NCBI RefSeq assembly: GCF_022662495.1
Contig: NZ_JAKPBU010000001.1
Location: forward strand, 1,922,001-1,986,000
Direction of reading: 5' to 3'
DNA from: Lysobacter sp. M2-1
Lineage (GTDB): Bacteria > Pseudomonadota > Gammaproteobacteria > Xanthomonadales > Xanthomonadaceae
Length of the DNA: 64,000 nucleotides
Position 1 is the stretch's first letter. The number at the start of each line of letters is the position of its first letter. Positions 17,869 to 28,306 of the stretch are shown in pieces. Position numbers and translations under genes: made by a program. A model generated the notes under the pieces. The model was not told where the DNA came from, did not search any database, and saw only the letters and a program-made list of their open reading frames with translations.

Positions 17869-19779
17869 ATGCCATCTCCCTCATCCAAATACGCGAAGGC
17901 CCAGCACGGGCACGGCAAGACCGGGTTGCGCGGCCTCGTAATGGGCGCGATCGGCGTCGTCTTTGGCGACATCGGCACCAGCCCTCTGTACACCCTGAAA
18001 GAGGCGTTCTCGCCGCATTTCGGGCTTACCGGGGACCACGACACGGTGTTGGGCATCCTGTCGCTGGTGTTCTGGGCATTGATGATCGTGGTCACGCTCA
18101 AGTACGTCACGATCATCATGCGTGCCGACAACGAGGGCGAGGGCGGCATCATGGCGCTCATGGCGCTGGCGCAGCGTACGCTCGCCAAGGGTGGGCGGTC
18201 GGCCTATGTGGTGGGTATCCTCGGTATCTTCGGCGCTTCGCTGTTCTTCGGCGATGGGGTCATCACCCCGGCAATTTCGGTACTGGGCGCGGTCGAAGGG
18301 CTGGAGGTCGCTGCGCCGCGACTGCATGCCTACATCGTACCCATCACGGTCGCGATTCTGGTCGCGGTGTTTGTCGCGCAGCGCTACGGAACCGAGAAGG
18401 TCGGCCGCGTGTTCGGTCCGATCACGCTGCTGTGGTTCCTCTCGATCGCCGCCGTGGGCGTCTACAACGTGGTGGATGCTCCCGAGGTGCTCGCGGCCTT
18501 CAATCCGTGGTGGGGCGCAAAATTCTTCATCACCCACGGCTGGCATTCGCTTTTCATCCTGGGGGCCGTGGTGCTGGCGGTGACCGGCGGCGAGGCGTTG
18601 TACGCGGACATGGGTCATTTCGGCCCGAAGCCGATCCGGATCGCGTGGGGCACGGTAGTCCTGCCCAGCCTGATGCTGAACTATCTCGGCCAGGGCGCGC
18701 TGGTGCTCGAGCACCCGGACGCCGTAAGCAACCCGTTCTACGAGTCGGTGCCGACCTGGGCGCTGTATCCGATGATCGTCCTGGCCACCATGGCGGCGAT
18801 CATCGCTTCCCAGGCGGTGATCACCGGTGCGTTCTCCGTGGCGCGTCAGGCCATGCAGCTGGGCTACATCCCGCGCATGCAGATCAAGCACACCTCGCGC
18901 GACACGATTGGCCAGATATACATCCCCTACATCAACTGGCTGCTGATGCTGCTGGTCATCGGGGTGGTGCTGGCATTCCGCAGCTCCACGGCGCTCGCCA
19001 CGGCGTACGGCATCTCGGTGTCGGCGACGATGCTGATCGATACCTTGCTGCTGGCGTTGGTGGCGTGGTCTCTGTGGCCGCGCTGGCGCAAGTGGGTGCT
19101 GCCGCTGTGCGTCGTGTTCTTCATCGTCGATCTGGGCTTTGTGGTGGCCAACGGTGCCAAGTTCTTCCACGGCGCCTGGTTCCCGATCGCGCTGGGCTTG
19201 GTGGTCTTCACCATCCTGCGCACCTGGCGCCGTGGGCGCGAGCTGTTGCACGACGAAGTGCGCAAGGAAGGCATCCAGCTCGACACCTTCCTGCCCGGGC
19301 TGATGCTCGCGCCGCCAGCGCGGGTACCCGGCACGGCGATCTTCCTCACCGCCGACAAGGGCGTGGTGCCGCACGCGTTGCTGCACAACCTCAAGCACAA
19401 CAAGGTTCTGCACGAGCGCAATGTATTCCTGACCGTCGAGACGCTGAACGTCCCCTACGCGCCGGCGGACAAGCGGCTCAAGATGGAGGGGATCGGCGAC
19501 GACTTCTACCGGGTGCTGGTGCGCTACGGCTTCATGGAAACCCCGGATATCCCGCTGGCGTTGATGCGCAGCTGCGACAAGGGCGGCATGTACTTCGACC
19601 CGATGGACACCACTTACTTCGCCAGCCGCGAAACCATCGTCGCCGGCGCGCACCGCGGGATGCCGGTATGGCGCGACAGGCTGTTCGCGATCATGCACCG
19701 CAATGCCGCACCGGCCACGGGCTTCTTCCGGATTCCCGGAAACAGGCTGGTGGAACTGGGCGCGCAGGTGGAGATCTGA
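17869..19779 (+). CDS. kup: Kup-type potassium uptake protein
   Basis: A 636-residue inner-membrane K+ transporter of the KUP/HAK family. The opening [20 protein letters not shown] is the family signature. About 12 membrane spans follow (for example [20 protein letters not shown], then GGIMALMAL), and a cytoplasmic C-terminal domain of roughly 150 residues ends the protein. It sits between ruvA and ruvB, splitting the usual ruvAB pair, yet runs on the same strand with an 18-bp gap upstream and 44 bp downstream. It is probably cotranscribed. Confidence 0.96.
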   Translation: MPSPSSKYAKAQHGHGKTGLRGLVMGAIGVVFGDIGTSPLYTLKEAFSPHFGLTGDHDTVLGILSLVFWALMIVVTLKYVTIIMRADNEGEGGIMALMALAQRTLAKGGRSAYVVGILGIFGASLFFGDGVITPAISVLGAVEGLEVAAPRLHAYIVPITVAILVAVFVAQRYGTEKVGRVFGPITLLWFLSIAAVGVYNVVDAPEVLAAFNPWWGAKFFITHGWHSLFILGAVVLAVTGGEALYADMGHFGPKPIRIAWGTVVLPSLMLNYLGQGALVLEHPDAVSNPFYESVPTWALYPMIVLATMAAIIASQAVITGAFSVARQAMQLGYIPRMQIKHTSRDTIGQIYIPYINWLLMLLVIGVVLAFRSSTALATAYGISVSATMLIDTLLLALVAWSLWPRWRKWVLPLCVVFFIVDLGFVVANGAKFFHGAWFPIALGLVVFTILRTWRRGRELLHDEVRKEGIQLDTFLPGLMLAPPARVPGTAIFLTADKGVVPHALLHNLKHNKVLHERNVFLTVETLNVPYAPADKRLKMEGIGDDFYRVLVRYGFMETPDIPLALMRSCDKGGMYFDPMDTTYFASRETIVAGAHRGMPVWRDRLFAIMHRNAAPATGFFRIPGNRLVELGAQVEI

Positions 19780-19823
19780 CGAAAGATCGTGGGGCGTCCT
19801 TCCGTCGTGAGAACATTGCGCGC

Positions 19824-20864
19824 ATGACCGAAGACCGCATCATCGCCGCCGCACCCACCCGCGAGGACGAGGCGGTCGAGGCCAGCATCCGGCCCAGGAC
19901 CCTGGACGAATATCTCGGCCAGCTGCCCGTGCGCGAGCAGCTGGGCATCTACATCGAAGCCGCCAGGCGGCGTGGCGAGGCGCTCGACCATGTGCTGATC
20001 TTCGGGCCGCCCGGTCTGGGCAAGACCACGCTCAGCCATGTGATCGCCAACGAGCTGGGCGTCAACCTGCGGGTCACCTCCGGCCCGGTGATCGAGAAGG
20101 CCGGCGACCTGGCAGCGCTGCTGACCAACCTGCAGCCGCACGACGTGCTGTTCGTGGACGAGATCCATCGCCTTTCGCCGGTGGTCGAGGAAGTGCTGTA
20201 TCCGGCGATGGAGGACTACCAGATCGACATCATGATCGGCGAGGGCCCCGCCGCCCGGTCGATCAAGCTCGATCTGCCCCCGTTTACCCTGATCGGCGCC
20301 ACCACCCGCGCCGGACTGCTGACCGCGCCGCTGCGCGACCGGTTCGGTATCGTGCAGCGCCTGGAGTTCTATTCGCCCGGCGAGCTCACCAGCATCGTGC
20401 GCCGCTCGGCGCGGATCCTGGGCATCGACTGCGATGCCGAAGGCGCCGACGAGATCGCCAAGCGCTCGCGCGGCACCCCGCGTATCGCCAACCGCCTGCT
20501 GCGGCGCGCGCGCGATTTCGCCCAGGTGCGCGCCGCCGGGCACATCGATCGCGAGGTCGCGTCGGCCGCCATGCAGATGCTGGCGGTCGACCCTGTCGGC
20601 TTCGACGATCTCGATCGGCGCCTGCTGCGGCTGATCATCGACAACTTCGACGGCGGGCCGGTCGGGGTGGAATCGCTGGCCGCCGCGCTCAGCGAGGAGC
20701 GCGGCACACTCGAGGACGTGATCGAACCGTATCTGATCCAGCAGGGCTACCTGGTGCGCTCGGCTCGTGGGCGCATGGCGTCGGCCAAGGCCTACCGCCA
20801 TCTGGGTTTGCCGGTCAAGCCGCGTCCCAACGACATGTTCGCGGAGGATGCAAGTGGCGGTTGA
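19824..20864 (+). CDS. ruvB: Holliday junction branch migration ATPase RuvB
   Basis: A 346-residue AAA+ motor that drives branch migration with RuvA. It starts [20 protein letters not shown], followed by [13 protein letters not shown]. Walker A is [13 protein letters not shown], Walker B is [12 protein letters not shown], and sensor 1 reads [13 protein letters not shown]. The C-terminal winged helix ends with [14 protein letters not shown]. The long upstream open frame is a shadow across kup; ATG 19824 gives the family length. The stop overlaps the ybgC start by 11 bp. Confidence 0.97.
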   Translation: MTEDRIIAAAPTREDEAVEASIRPRTLDEYLGQLPVREQLGIYIEAARRRGEALDHVLIFGPPGLGKTTLSHVIANELGVNLRVTSGPVIEKAGDLAALLTNLQPHDVLFVDEIHRLSPVVEEVLYPAMEDYQIDIMIGEGPAARSIKLDLPPFTLIGATTRAGLLTAPLRDRFGIVQRLEFYSPGELTSIVRRSARILGIDCDAEGADEIAKRSRGTPRIANRLLRRARDFAQVRAAGHIDREVASAAMQMLAVDPVGFDDLDRRLLRLIIDNFDGGPVGVESLAAALSEERGTLEDVIEPYLIQQGYLVRSARGRMASAKAYRHLGLPVKPRPNDMFAEDASGG

Positions 20865-21270
20865 GCCGCGGTTCAGTTGGCCGACACGGGTGTATTGGGA
20901 GGATACCGACGCTGGCGGCGTGGTCTACCACGCGCAGTATCTGGCGTTTATGGAACGCGCCCGCACCGAGTGGATGCGCGCATGCGGACATGGCCAGGAA
21001 CTGCTGCGCGATGCGCATGGTCTGGTGTTCGCCGTGCGCGCGATGCGGATCGACTTCCGCCTGCCGGCGCGGCTGGACGACGAGCTGCAGGTCAGCGTGG
21101 CGCTGGTGGAATGCCGCAAGGCGAGTCTGGTGGTGGCGCAGCAAGTGCTGCGCGGCGAAACGTTGTTGCTGGAAGCAGAAGTGCGTGTGGCAGCGCTCGA
21201 TCCGGCCGGCTTCAAACCCCGGGCGATCCCCGATGCGTTGTACCTGCAACTGAAATCCCTCGAATCGTGA
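20854..21270 (+). CDS. ybgC: Acyl-CoA thioesterase YbgC (hot-dog fold)
   Basis: A 138-residue thioesterase that opens the tol-pal cluster in many proteobacteria. The 4HBT signature with the catalytic Asp is [20 protein letters not shown], followed by [11 protein letters not shown]. The GTG at 20854 lies six bases after GGAGG, a better ribosome site than for the ATG at 20848, where GGAGG would abut the start. It overlaps ruvB by 11 bp. Confidence 0.92.
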   Translation: MAVEPRFSWPTRVYWEDTDAGGVVYHAQYLAFMERARTEWMRACGHGQELLRDAHGLVFAVRAMRIDFRLPARLDDELQVSVALVECRKASLVVAQQVLRGETLLLEAEVRVAALDPAGFKPRAIPDALYLQLKSLES

Positions 21271-21301
21271 ATCCTTTTTGAAAGCGACGGAGTAAACCCG
21301 G

Positions 21302-22096
21302 ATGATCCCAATGCCGATGCTGCTGCAGGCCGCGGTCGAACCCCTGCCGGAAGAGGCCGCGGCTGCCACCGATGCGGTCGCGCAGGGCGCCGACGCGGCC
21401 ACCCATCCCGCGGTCGCCGAGGGCAGTCTCGACCTGCTGCAGCTGTTGCTGCACGCGTCGATCCCGGTGCAGCTGGTGATGCTGCTGCTGCTGTTCGCCT
21501 CGGTCGCTTCCTGGGTGATCATCTTCCGCAAGAAGAAGATCCTCGATCGCGCCGAGCGCGAAGCGATCGGCTTCGAGGAGCGTTTCTGGTCGGGGGCGGA
21601 GCTGTCCAAGCTGTATGCCGGCGCCACCGAGCGCAACCGGGACGTCGGCGGCATGGAGGCGATCTTCGAGGGCGGCTTCCGCGAGTTCAACCGGATCCGC
21701 CAGCGCCGTGGCGTGGATTCGCGGGTCCAGCTCGAAGGCGCGCAGCGCGCGATGCGGGCGACCGCCTCGCGCGAGCTCGACGATCTTGAACACAATCTCG
21801 AGTTTCTCGCCAACGTCGGTTCGATCAGTCCCTACGTGGGTCTGTTCGGCACGGTCTGGGGCATCATGATTTCCTTCCAGGGCCTGGCCAACGTCAAGGA
21901 GGCGACCATTGCCACCGTGGCGCCGGGCATCTCCGAGGCGCTGATCGCGACCGCGATGGGCCTGTTCGCGGCGATTCCCGCGGTGTGGGCCTACAACCGC
22001 TTCGCCACCAAGGTCGACCGCATCGCGACACGCTATGACGCGTTCAGCGAGGAGTTTTCCTCGATCCTGCAGCGGCAAGCGCACATCGACGATTAG
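21302..22096 (+). CDS. tolQ: Tol-Pal system protein TolQ
   Basis: A 264-residue inner-membrane protein of the MotA/TolQ/ExbB family, part of the proton-driven motor of the Tol-Pal system. Three membrane spans are visible: IPVQLVMLLLLFASVASWVI near residue 57, SISPYVGLFGTVWGIMISFQ near 178, and ALIATAMGLFAAIPAVWAYN near 217. The N-terminus carries about 25 extra residues of Ala-rich sequence compared with E. coli TolQ. The ribosome site GGAG lies upstream of ATG 21302. Confidence 0.96.
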   Translation: MIPMPMLLQAAVEPLPEEAAAATDAVAQGADAATHPAVAEGSLDLLQLLLHASIPVQLVMLLLLFASVASWVIIFRKKKILDRAEREAIGFEERFWSGAELSKLYAGATERNRDVGGMEAIFEGGFREFNRIRQRRGVDSRVQLEGAQRAMRATASRELDDLEHNLEFLANVGSISPYVGLFGTVWGIMISFQGLANVKEATIATVAPGISEALIATAMGLFAAIPAVWAYNRFATKVDRIATRYDAFSEEFSSILQRQAHIDD

Positions 22097-22111
22097 GCGA
22101 GGAGCAACTCC

Positions 22112-22554
<443 letters not shown>

Positions 22555-22558
<4 letters not shown>

Positions 22559-23517
22559 GGGAAACCCGCGCCGACACCACCCAGGCCTTCGTCTACGCGA
22601 TCGCACTGCACGTGCTGCTGTTCGCGCTGATGTTCCTGGGCCTGTGGTGGACGCGCACCACGGCGCCGCAGTCCGCGGCCGGCTCGCCGATCGAAGCCGA
22701 GCTGATCGATCCGGACGCCCTTTCGGCGCGCATGAAGCGCGCGCTGGCTCAGCGGCCCGAGCCGGTCGCGCCGCAGCCCGAACCCGAACCCGAGCCGGTC
22801 GCGGAGGACAGCGTCCCGCCGCCGCAGCCGATCCCGGAGCCGCTGCCCGACGAATCGTTGGTGGAGCGGCAGGTCCAGGCCCAGGAACGCGTGCCCGAGC
22901 CGGATACCGAGCAGCAGGAGGAAGTGCGCCGTGACGCGATCTCCGCCGAAACCCGGGAGCGTGAGCAGGAAGAAAAGCGCCGCGAGGAGCAGATCGACCT
23001 GACCGAACGCGAGCGCCAGCGTGAGGCCGAGGAGCGGCAGCGCCTGGCCCGCCAGCAGGAGCGCGAAGAGAAGCTCAGGCAGATCCGCGCCGAGCGCGCG
23101 AAGTTGCAGCGGCAGACCCAGATGGCGGAACAGAAGCTCAAGCAGATCGCCGATCGCCAGGCGATGGCCGCCTCGGAGGCGGCCGCACAGTCCGACGCCG
23201 AAGCCAGCGCCACCCCGCCACCGGGCAACAACGGCGTGGACGAAGGCCTGCTGCGGCAGTACATGGCGGCCATCCAGTCCGCGGTCACCAGCAAGTGGAC
23301 CCGCCCGGACAACATGCCCGGCCTGCCGTGCAAGATGCGCATCGTGCAGCTGCCCGGCGGCGAGGTCATGAGCGTGCAATTCGATGCCAGCTGTCCCTAC
23401 GATGAGGCCGGCAAGCGTTCGGTCGAGGCGGCGGTCCTCAAGGCCCAGCCGCTGCCCTATGCCGGGTTCGAATCGGTGTTCAACCGGCGGCTCAATTTCA
23501 CCTTCCGGCCCAATTGA
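22555..23517 (+). CDS. tolA: Cell envelope integrity protein TolA
   Basis: A 320-residue protein that spans the periplasm and links TolQR to Pal and TolB. Near the N-terminus is one membrane helix (AFVYAIALHVLLFALMFLGL). A Pro/Glu-rich stretch (PEPVAPQPEPEPEPVAED) and a long charged helix rich in Glu, Arg and Gln follow, about residues 95-215. The C-terminal domain has paired Cys (LPCKMRIVQLPGGEV and DASCPYDEAGKR). The start is GTG 22555, translationally coupled to tolR. Confidence 0.94.
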
Positions 23518-23657
23518 ACCCTCCCAGCCTCAGCCAAAGGGGTTCGTTCATCTTTCAGGCCGGCTTAACGGCCAAGCTTTAACACTTCACCGGGCTTAAC
23601 AGGCCTGGTTCCGATAATCCCGCGTCCACCAATTCCGTTCCGTTTCGAGGATCGCCG

Positions 23658-24965
23658 ATGACCCGACCCCTGCGCTGGCTGACCGCGTTCGTGTTCCTGC
23701 TGCTGCCTCTGGCGGCCGTGGCCCAGGAACAGGGGCTGGAGATCGACATCATCGGCGGCAACGCCTCGGCCACCCCGATCGCGGTCGTGCCCTTCGCCGG
23801 CAGCGCCGGGGAAACCGACGTCGCTGCGGTGATCCGTGCCGACCTGGACCGCTCCGGCCAGTTCCGCAGCCTGCCCGAGCGGGACATCGTCGAGCGCCCG
23901 ACCCGCGGCAGCGAGGTCAATTACCCCACCTGGCGCACGCTCAATCAGGATTACCTGTTAGTGGGACGCATCGTCGACGGCGGCGGCGGAAGTTTCCGCA
24001 CCGAGTACGAACTGTTCGACGTCGCCAAGCAGGAACGCCTGCTCGGTTTCGCCCTGACCGCGCGCAGCAGCGCCATGCGCGACGTGGCCCACCAGATCGC
24101 CGACGCGGTGTACGAAAAGATCACCGGCGTGCGCGGTGCGTTCTGGACCCGGGTCGCCTATGTGACTGCCAGCGGCGTGGGCAAGGGATCGCGCTATGCC
24201 CTGATGGTGGCCGACGCGGACGGCTGGAATCCGCAGACCGTGGTGCGCTCGAACGAGCCGCTGCTCTCGCCTTCATGGAGCCCGGATGGGCGCAAGCTGG
24301 CCTACGTCAGTTTCGAACGCGGCAATTCGTCGATCTTCATCCAGGACATTTCCACCGGTGCACGCGAACTGGTGGCCAGTTTCAGGGGCATCAACGGCGC
24401 GCCGAGCTTCTCGCCCGACGGTAGCCGGCTTGCGCTCACGCTCTCGCGCAGCGGCAACCCGGAGATCTACGTGATGAACCTGGGCAGCAAGGCCCTGACC
24501 CAGGTCACCAACCAGATGGGCATCGACACCGAGCCCACCTGGAGCGCCGACGGCGGCACGATTTATTTCACCTCCGACCGCGGCGGACGCCCGCAGATCT
24601 ACCAGGTCTCGGCCGGTGGCGGGGGTGCGACCCGGGTCACCTTCCAGGGCAGTTACAACGCCACCCCGACAGTGTCCTTCGACGGCAAGAAAATCGCCGT
24701 CGCCCAGGGCAGCGGCAATACCTACCGGATCGCCATGCTCGACCGCAGCCTTGGATCGCCGCGCTGGAGCACGCTCTCGCCCGGCTCCCTGGACGAATCG
24801 CCCAGCTTCGCGCCGAACGCTGCGATGCTGCTGTATGCCGCGCGCGAGGGCGGGCGGGGCGTGCTGTACTCGGTCTCGGCCGACGCCCGCGTGCGCCAGC
24901 GCCTGGTCCTGGCCAATGGCGATGTGCGCGAACCGTCCTGGGGTCCGTTTCGCAGCCCCCGCTAG
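23658..24965 (+). CDS. tolB: Tol-Pal system beta-propeller protein TolB
   Basis: A 435-residue periplasmic protein that binds Pal. The signal peptide is [23 protein letters not shown]. The N-terminal domain contains [20 protein letters not shown]. The C-terminal six-bladed propeller has repeated PD40 motifs, for example [40 protein letters not shown] and [19 protein letters not shown]. The 140-bp gap after tolA has A+T-rich patches (GATAATCC near 23613) and may hold a separate promoter. Confidence 0.97.
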   Translation: MTRPLRWLTAFVFLLLPLAAVAQEQGLEIDIIGGNASATPIAVVPFAGSAGETDVAAVIRADLDRSGQFRSLPERDIVERPTRGSEVNYPTWRTLNQDYLLVGRIVDGGGGSFRTEYELFDVAKQERLLGFALTARSSAMRDVAHQIADAVYEKITGVRGAFWTRVAYVTASGVGKGSRYALMVADADGWNPQTVVRSNEPLLSPSWSPDGRKLAYVSFERGNSSIFIQDISTGARELVASFRGINGAPSFSPDGSRLALTLSRSGNPEIYVMNLGSKALTQVTNQMGIDTEPTWSADGGTIYFTSDRGGRPQIYQVSAGGGGATRVTFQGSYNATPTVSFDGKKIAVAQGSGNTYRIAMLDRSLGSPRWSTLSPGSLDESPSFAPNAAMLLYAAREGGRGVLYSVSADARVRQRLVLANGDVREPSWGPFRSPR

Positions 24966-25043
24966 CGGTCGTCACGGCCTCCTGTTAAGTTTCACCCCCC
25001 GTAGCGCAGTTCCCTACGCTTACGTGCCATCGACGAGGACACA

Positions 25044-25559
25044 ATGAACAAGACTACCCGCGTGCTGATCGCCGCCCTGCTGTGTACCGCAGCGGTCGCG
25101 TGTTCCAAGAAGGTCAAGGAAGTGCCTCCCGCCGACACCGGCGCCGGCACCGGTACCGTGACCGATACCGGCCCCACGACTCCGGGCGCCTATGGCCCCG
25201 AGGACCTGGACACCGATGCCTGCCTGCGCCAGCGCGTGGTGTACTTCGATCTTGACCAGGACGCGCTGCGTCCGGAATTCCAGGCCGCGATGGCCTGCCA
25301 CGCCAAGTACCTGCGCGATCGTCCTTCCTCGCGCATGACCCTGGAAGGCAACGCCGACGAGCGCGGCAGCCGCGAGTACAACCTGGGCCTGGGCGAGCGC
25401 CGCGGCAACGCCGTGTCCTCCGCGCTGCAGGCCAATGGCGGTTCGGCCGGCCAGATCACCGTGGTCAGCTATGGCGAAGAGCGCCCGACCTGCACCACGT
25501 CCGGTGAAGATTGCTGGGCCAAGAACCGCCGCGTCGAGATCGTCTATACGGCCAAGTAA
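25044..25559 (+). CDS. pal: Peptidoglycan-associated lipoprotein Pal
   Basis: A 171-residue outer-membrane lipoprotein. The signal MNKTTRVLIAALLCTAAVAC ends in a lipobox AVAC, so Cys20 would be lipidated. A Gly/Thr-rich linker precedes the OmpA-like domain, which contains VVYFDLDQDALRPEFQ and the peptidoglycan-binding segment LEGNADERGSREYNLGLGER. It anchors the outer membrane to peptidoglycan together with TolB and TolA. Confidence 0.97.
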   Translation: MNKTTRVLIAALLCTAAVACSKKVKEVPPADTGAGTGTVTDTGPTTPGAYGPEDLDTDACLRQRVVYFDLDQDALRPEFQAAMACHAKYLRDRPSSRMTLEGNADERGSREYNLGLGERRGNAVSSALQANGGSAGQITVVSYGEERPTCTTSGEDCWAKNRRVEIVYTAK

Positions 25560-25608
25560 GGCCGGCGATCAGCGCCTGCGAACGACCGCGCCCTGCCGCG
25601 GTCTGAAT

Positions 25609-25654
25609 ATCGGCGGTGGCTGGCGGGTTTCCGCCGGCGCCGCCGATCTTCTTT
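25609..25654 (+). terminator. Strong hairpin between pal and cpoB
   Basis: Arms beginning ATCGGCGG (25609-25616) and ending CCGCCGAT (25640-25647) form an imperfect 17-18 bp GC stem around GTTT and are followed by CTTCTTTG. This could be an intrinsic terminator or a partial attenuator that lowers cpoB expression relative to the abundant Pal. Confidence 0.5.
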
Positions 25655-25686
25655 GAGCCATCCGTATCACCCCAGGAGTGCCACCC

Positions 25687-26514
25687 ATGAGTTCCGGCAT
25701 GAACCCTATCCGGGCCTTCGCCCTGGCCGCCGCGATCGCGTCCGCGCTCGCGGTAAGCGCCCCGGCGGCTGCACAACGCGCGAGCCTGGCCGATCGCGTG
25801 GTCGCGCTGGAACAGCGCGCCGCGAACAATCAGGGCAACGTGGACCTGCTCAACCAGGTCACCCAGCTCAAGGCCGAGGTCTCGAGCCTGCGCTCGCAGA
25901 TCGAGGAGCTGCAGCAGGCAAACGAGCAGGCGCAGTCCACCGCGCGTGCCCAGTACCTGGATCTGGATGGGCGGCTGAACCGGCTGGAAGGCGCCGGAGC
26001 GCCGGTTTCCCCCGGGGCCGGCTTGCCCGCTGTGCCTGACACCGCGCCGCCATCCGCGACGCCTGGAGCCGTCGCCGCCGCGCCTTCAACCTCCGGCGCA
26101 GCGACGCCCGTCGTGGCGGCGGTCGGCGCGGACGAGCGTGCGTCCTACGAAGCCGCCTTCGACGTGCTCAAGGCCGGCCGTTACGACGAATCCGCGCGCC
26201 TGTTCCAGCAGTTCCTGCAGCAGCATCCCGACGGCGCCTACGCGCCCAACGCGCGTTATTGGCTCGGCGAAAGCTATTACGTCACCCAGAACTACGAACT
26301 GGCACTGGAACAGTTCAAGGCCCTGTACGAGCGCTATCCCACCCACGACAAGGCGCCGGGCGCACTGCTGAAGGTCGGGCTGTCGCAGTACGGGCTGAAG
26401 CAGATGGATGCAGCGCGCGAGACGCTGACCCAGGTCACGCAGAAGTATCCGGGCAGCGATGCCGCACGCACCGCGGACGATCGCCTGCGTTCGATCGAGC
26501 TCGGCGCACGCTGA
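25687..26514 (+). CDS. cpoB: Cell division coordinator CpoB (YbgF)
   Basis: A 275-residue periplasmic protein that links Tol-Pal to septal peptidoglycan synthesis. The signal MSSGMNPIRAFALAAAIASA extends to about residue 30. A coiled-coil trimerisation region follows (LADRVVALEQRAANNQGNVD to about 95), then an Ala/Pro linker, then TPRs (YEAAFDVLKAGRYDESARLF and ALEQFKALYERYPTHDKAPG). ATG 25687 sits 8 bp after AGGAG, better than the in-frame GTG at 25678. Confidence 0.93.
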   Translation: MSSGMNPIRAFALAAAIASALAVSAPAAAQRASLADRVVALEQRAANNQGNVDLLNQVTQLKAEVSSLRSQIEELQQANEQAQSTARAQYLDLDGRLNRLEGAGAPVSPGAGLPAVPDTAPPSATPGAVAAAPSTSGAATPVVAAVGADERASYEAAFDVLKAGRYDESARLFQQFLQQHPDGAYAPNARYWLGESYYVTQNYELALEQFKALYERYPTHDKAPGALLKVGLSQYGLKQMDAARETLTQVTQKYPGSDAARTADDRLRSIELGAR

Positions 26515-26590
26515 TCGGGTAAGCAACACGGCCGGCAGGCGGGGCGAGCGCCACCGCGAACCTGACCGGTCTTCCCCGTAGAATTCACCC

Positions 26591-27277
26591 ATGAACGCAG
26601 TCGCCTCGCGGGCCGGTGCGGTCGAGGCGACCTCGACCGATCGCCTGCGCATCACCGAGATCTTCCTTTCGCTGCAGGGCGAAGCGCGCGATGCCGGCTG
26701 GCCGACCGTGTTCGTGCGCCTGACCGGATGCCCGCTGCGCTGCCAGTATTGCGATACCGCGTATGCCTTCCATGGTGGTGAATGGCGCGGGATCGAGGCG
26801 ATTCTCGCCGAGGTCGAAGGCCATGGTGTGCGTCATGTCTGCGTCACCGGCGGCGAACCGTTGTCTCAGAAGCGCTGCCTGGCGCTGCTGTCGCGGCTGT
26901 GCGATGCCGGTTACGCGGTGTCGCTGGAAACCTCGGGCGCGATCGACATCGGTGACGTCGATCCGCGCGTCTCCCGGGTGGTGGACATCAAGACGCCCGG
27001 CTCGGGAGAGGCCGCACGCAACCGCTGGGAAAACCTGGCGCTGCTGACGCCGCGCGATCAGGTCAAGTTCGTCATCTGCAGTCGCACCGATTTCGAATGG
27101 GCGCGCGACACCGTCGCCGAACATCAGCTGGACCGGTGCTGCGAAGTGCTTTTTTCCCCCAGCCATGCCCAGGTGTCCGCGCGCGAGCTGGCCGACTGGA
27201 TCGTGGCTGAGAAGTTGCCGGTGCGCTTCCAGATGCAGCTGCACAAGCAGCTGTGGGGCGAGGAGCCGGGGCGATGA
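26591..27277 (+). CDS. queE: 7-carboxy-7-deazaguanine synthase
   Basis: Radical SAM enzyme of the queuosine/7-deazaguanine pathway that converts 6-carboxytetrahydropterin to 7-carboxy-7-deazaguanine. It has 228 residues. The iron-sulfur cluster cysteines are in [14 protein letters not shown] (CX3CX2C). The SAM-binding region reads [22 protein letters not shown] at 26579-26584 lies only 6 bp before the ATG, so the leader may be very short. It overlaps queC by 4 bp. Confidence 0.95.
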   Translation: MNAVASRAGAVEATSTDRLRITEIFLSLQGEARDAGWPTVFVRLTGCPLRCQYCDTAYAFHGGEWRGIEAILAEVEGHGVRHVCVTGGEPLSQKRCLALLSRLCDAGYAVSLETSGAIDIGDVDPRVSRVVDIKTPGSGEAARNRWENLALLTPRDQVKFVICSRTDFEWARDTVAEHQLDRCCEVLFSPSHAQVSARELADWIVAEKLPVRFQMQLHKQLWGEEPGR

Positions 27278-27966
27278 CGGCGGCGGCGCGACCCGCGGTG
27301 GTGCTCGTGTCCGGCGGCATGGATTCGGCGGTGGTGCTGGCGATCGCGCGCGAACAGGGCTTCGCCGCGCACGCGCTGAGCGTACGTTACGGACAGCGCC
27401 ACACGTCCGAGCTGGATGCCGCCGCGCGCGTGGCGCGGGCGCTCGGCGCGGCGGCGCACAAGACCGTGCATGTCGACCTCGGCAGCATCGGCGGTTCGGC
27501 CCTGACCGACGACGCCATCGATGTGCCGCTGGACCGTCCCGCCGATGCCGCCGGCATTCCCGCTACCTACGTGCCCGCGCGCAATACCATCATGCTGTCG
27601 ATCGCCCTGGGCTGGGCCGAGGTGCTCGGCGCGACCGACATCTTCTGCGGCGTCAACGCGGTCGACTATTCCGGCTACCCCGATTGCCGACCTGAGTTCA
27701 TCGACGCATTCCAGCGCCTGGCCAACCTCGCCACCAAGGCCGGCGTGGAAGGCGCGGTCATCCGCGTGCGCGCGCCGCTGTTGCACATGTCCAAGGCCGA
27801 TATCGTCGCGCGCGGCCTCGAACTGGGGGTGGACTTCGCGCAGACCGTGTCCTGTTACCGCGCCGACGCCGACGGCCGCGCCTGCGGACACTGCGATGCC
27901 TGCCGGCTGCGCGCGGAGGGTTTCGACGCCGCCGGGGTACCTGATCCAACTCGCTACGCGGTTTGA
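27274..27966 (+). CDS. queC: 7-cyano-7-deazaguanine synthase
   Basis: A 230-residue ATP-dependent ligase that makes preQ0 from 7-carboxy-7-deazaguanine and ammonia. The PP-loop is [15 protein letters not shown] near residue 12. The zinc-binding C-terminus has [18 protein letters not shown] with four Cys. The start ATG overlaps the queE stop (ATGA), a translationally coupled pair. This gene closes the conserved core before the polysaccharide locus. Confidence 0.97.
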   Translation: MTAAARPAVVLVSGGMDSAVVLAIAREQGFAAHALSVRYGQRHTSELDAAARVARALGAAAHKTVHVDLGSIGGSALTDDAIDVPLDRPADAAGIPATYVPARNTIMLSIALGWAEVLGATDIFCGVNAVDYSGYPDCRPEFIDAFQRLANLATKAGVEGAVIRVRAPLLHMSKADIVARGLELGVDFAQTVSCYRADADGRACGHCDACRLRAEGFDAAGVPDPTRYAV

Positions 27967-28306
27967 ACCACGTGCTGTTGGCGCTGCGCCGCCTGAACTG
28001 AACGGGCGGCCGACATCGATTCATTCAGCAGCGTCGCCATGCGCTGGTTCCAATTTGCGTGCATGCGCGCAAATTTCGCGTTGCCTGAATAACGCGCGTG
28101 AATTCATATAAATGAATGTGCATGAGGCCGCAAAACCGCGCACAGGCATTTGGAACCCTGGTTTATCCATGTAAAGGTAGCGTGAAGGCGTCGGTTCCAT
28201 AACAAGAACGCCCTGGGGCTCTGCTCACAAAGCGAACTGCCGCATTCCGGCGGTTTTGTCTTGATTGCGGGCCCGCATTCCCACCAGGCACGAGACCAAA
28301 ATAGAG
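27967..28306. other. 340-bp intergenic region before the polysaccharide locus
   Basis: The region is more A+T-rich than its surroundings and contains no credible gene. It has a near-perfect 24-base palindrome at 28052-28075. A possible promoter follows, with TTGCCT at 28081 and CATATAAAT about 18 bases later. I see no terminator for queC with a clear stem and U-tract. Confidence 0.45.
28052..28075. promoter_or_regulatory. 24-base palindrome, operator candidate
   Basis: The 8-base arms AATTTGCG and CGCAAATT flank TGCATGCG, so 22 of 24 positions are symmetric. It lies just upstream of a possible -35 box and about 230 bp before the first beta-helix gene. The dyad has the size and shape of a dimeric repressor or activator site. 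Confidence 0.45.

Noticed and set aside
17881-19698. Minus-strand open frame opposite kup
   Set aside because: It is rich in Arg, His, Asp and Gln with no hydrophobic segments. It is the mirror of a membrane protein gene.
26521-26590. preQ1 riboswitch before queE
   Set aside because: The gap has no recognisable pseudoknot pattern, and the possible -10 lies only 6 bp before the start, leaving no room for a leader.
28046-28062. Sigma-54-like promoter TGGTTCCAATTTGC
   Set aside because: The GG-to-GC spacing is one base short of the strict requirement, and the left element is poor.
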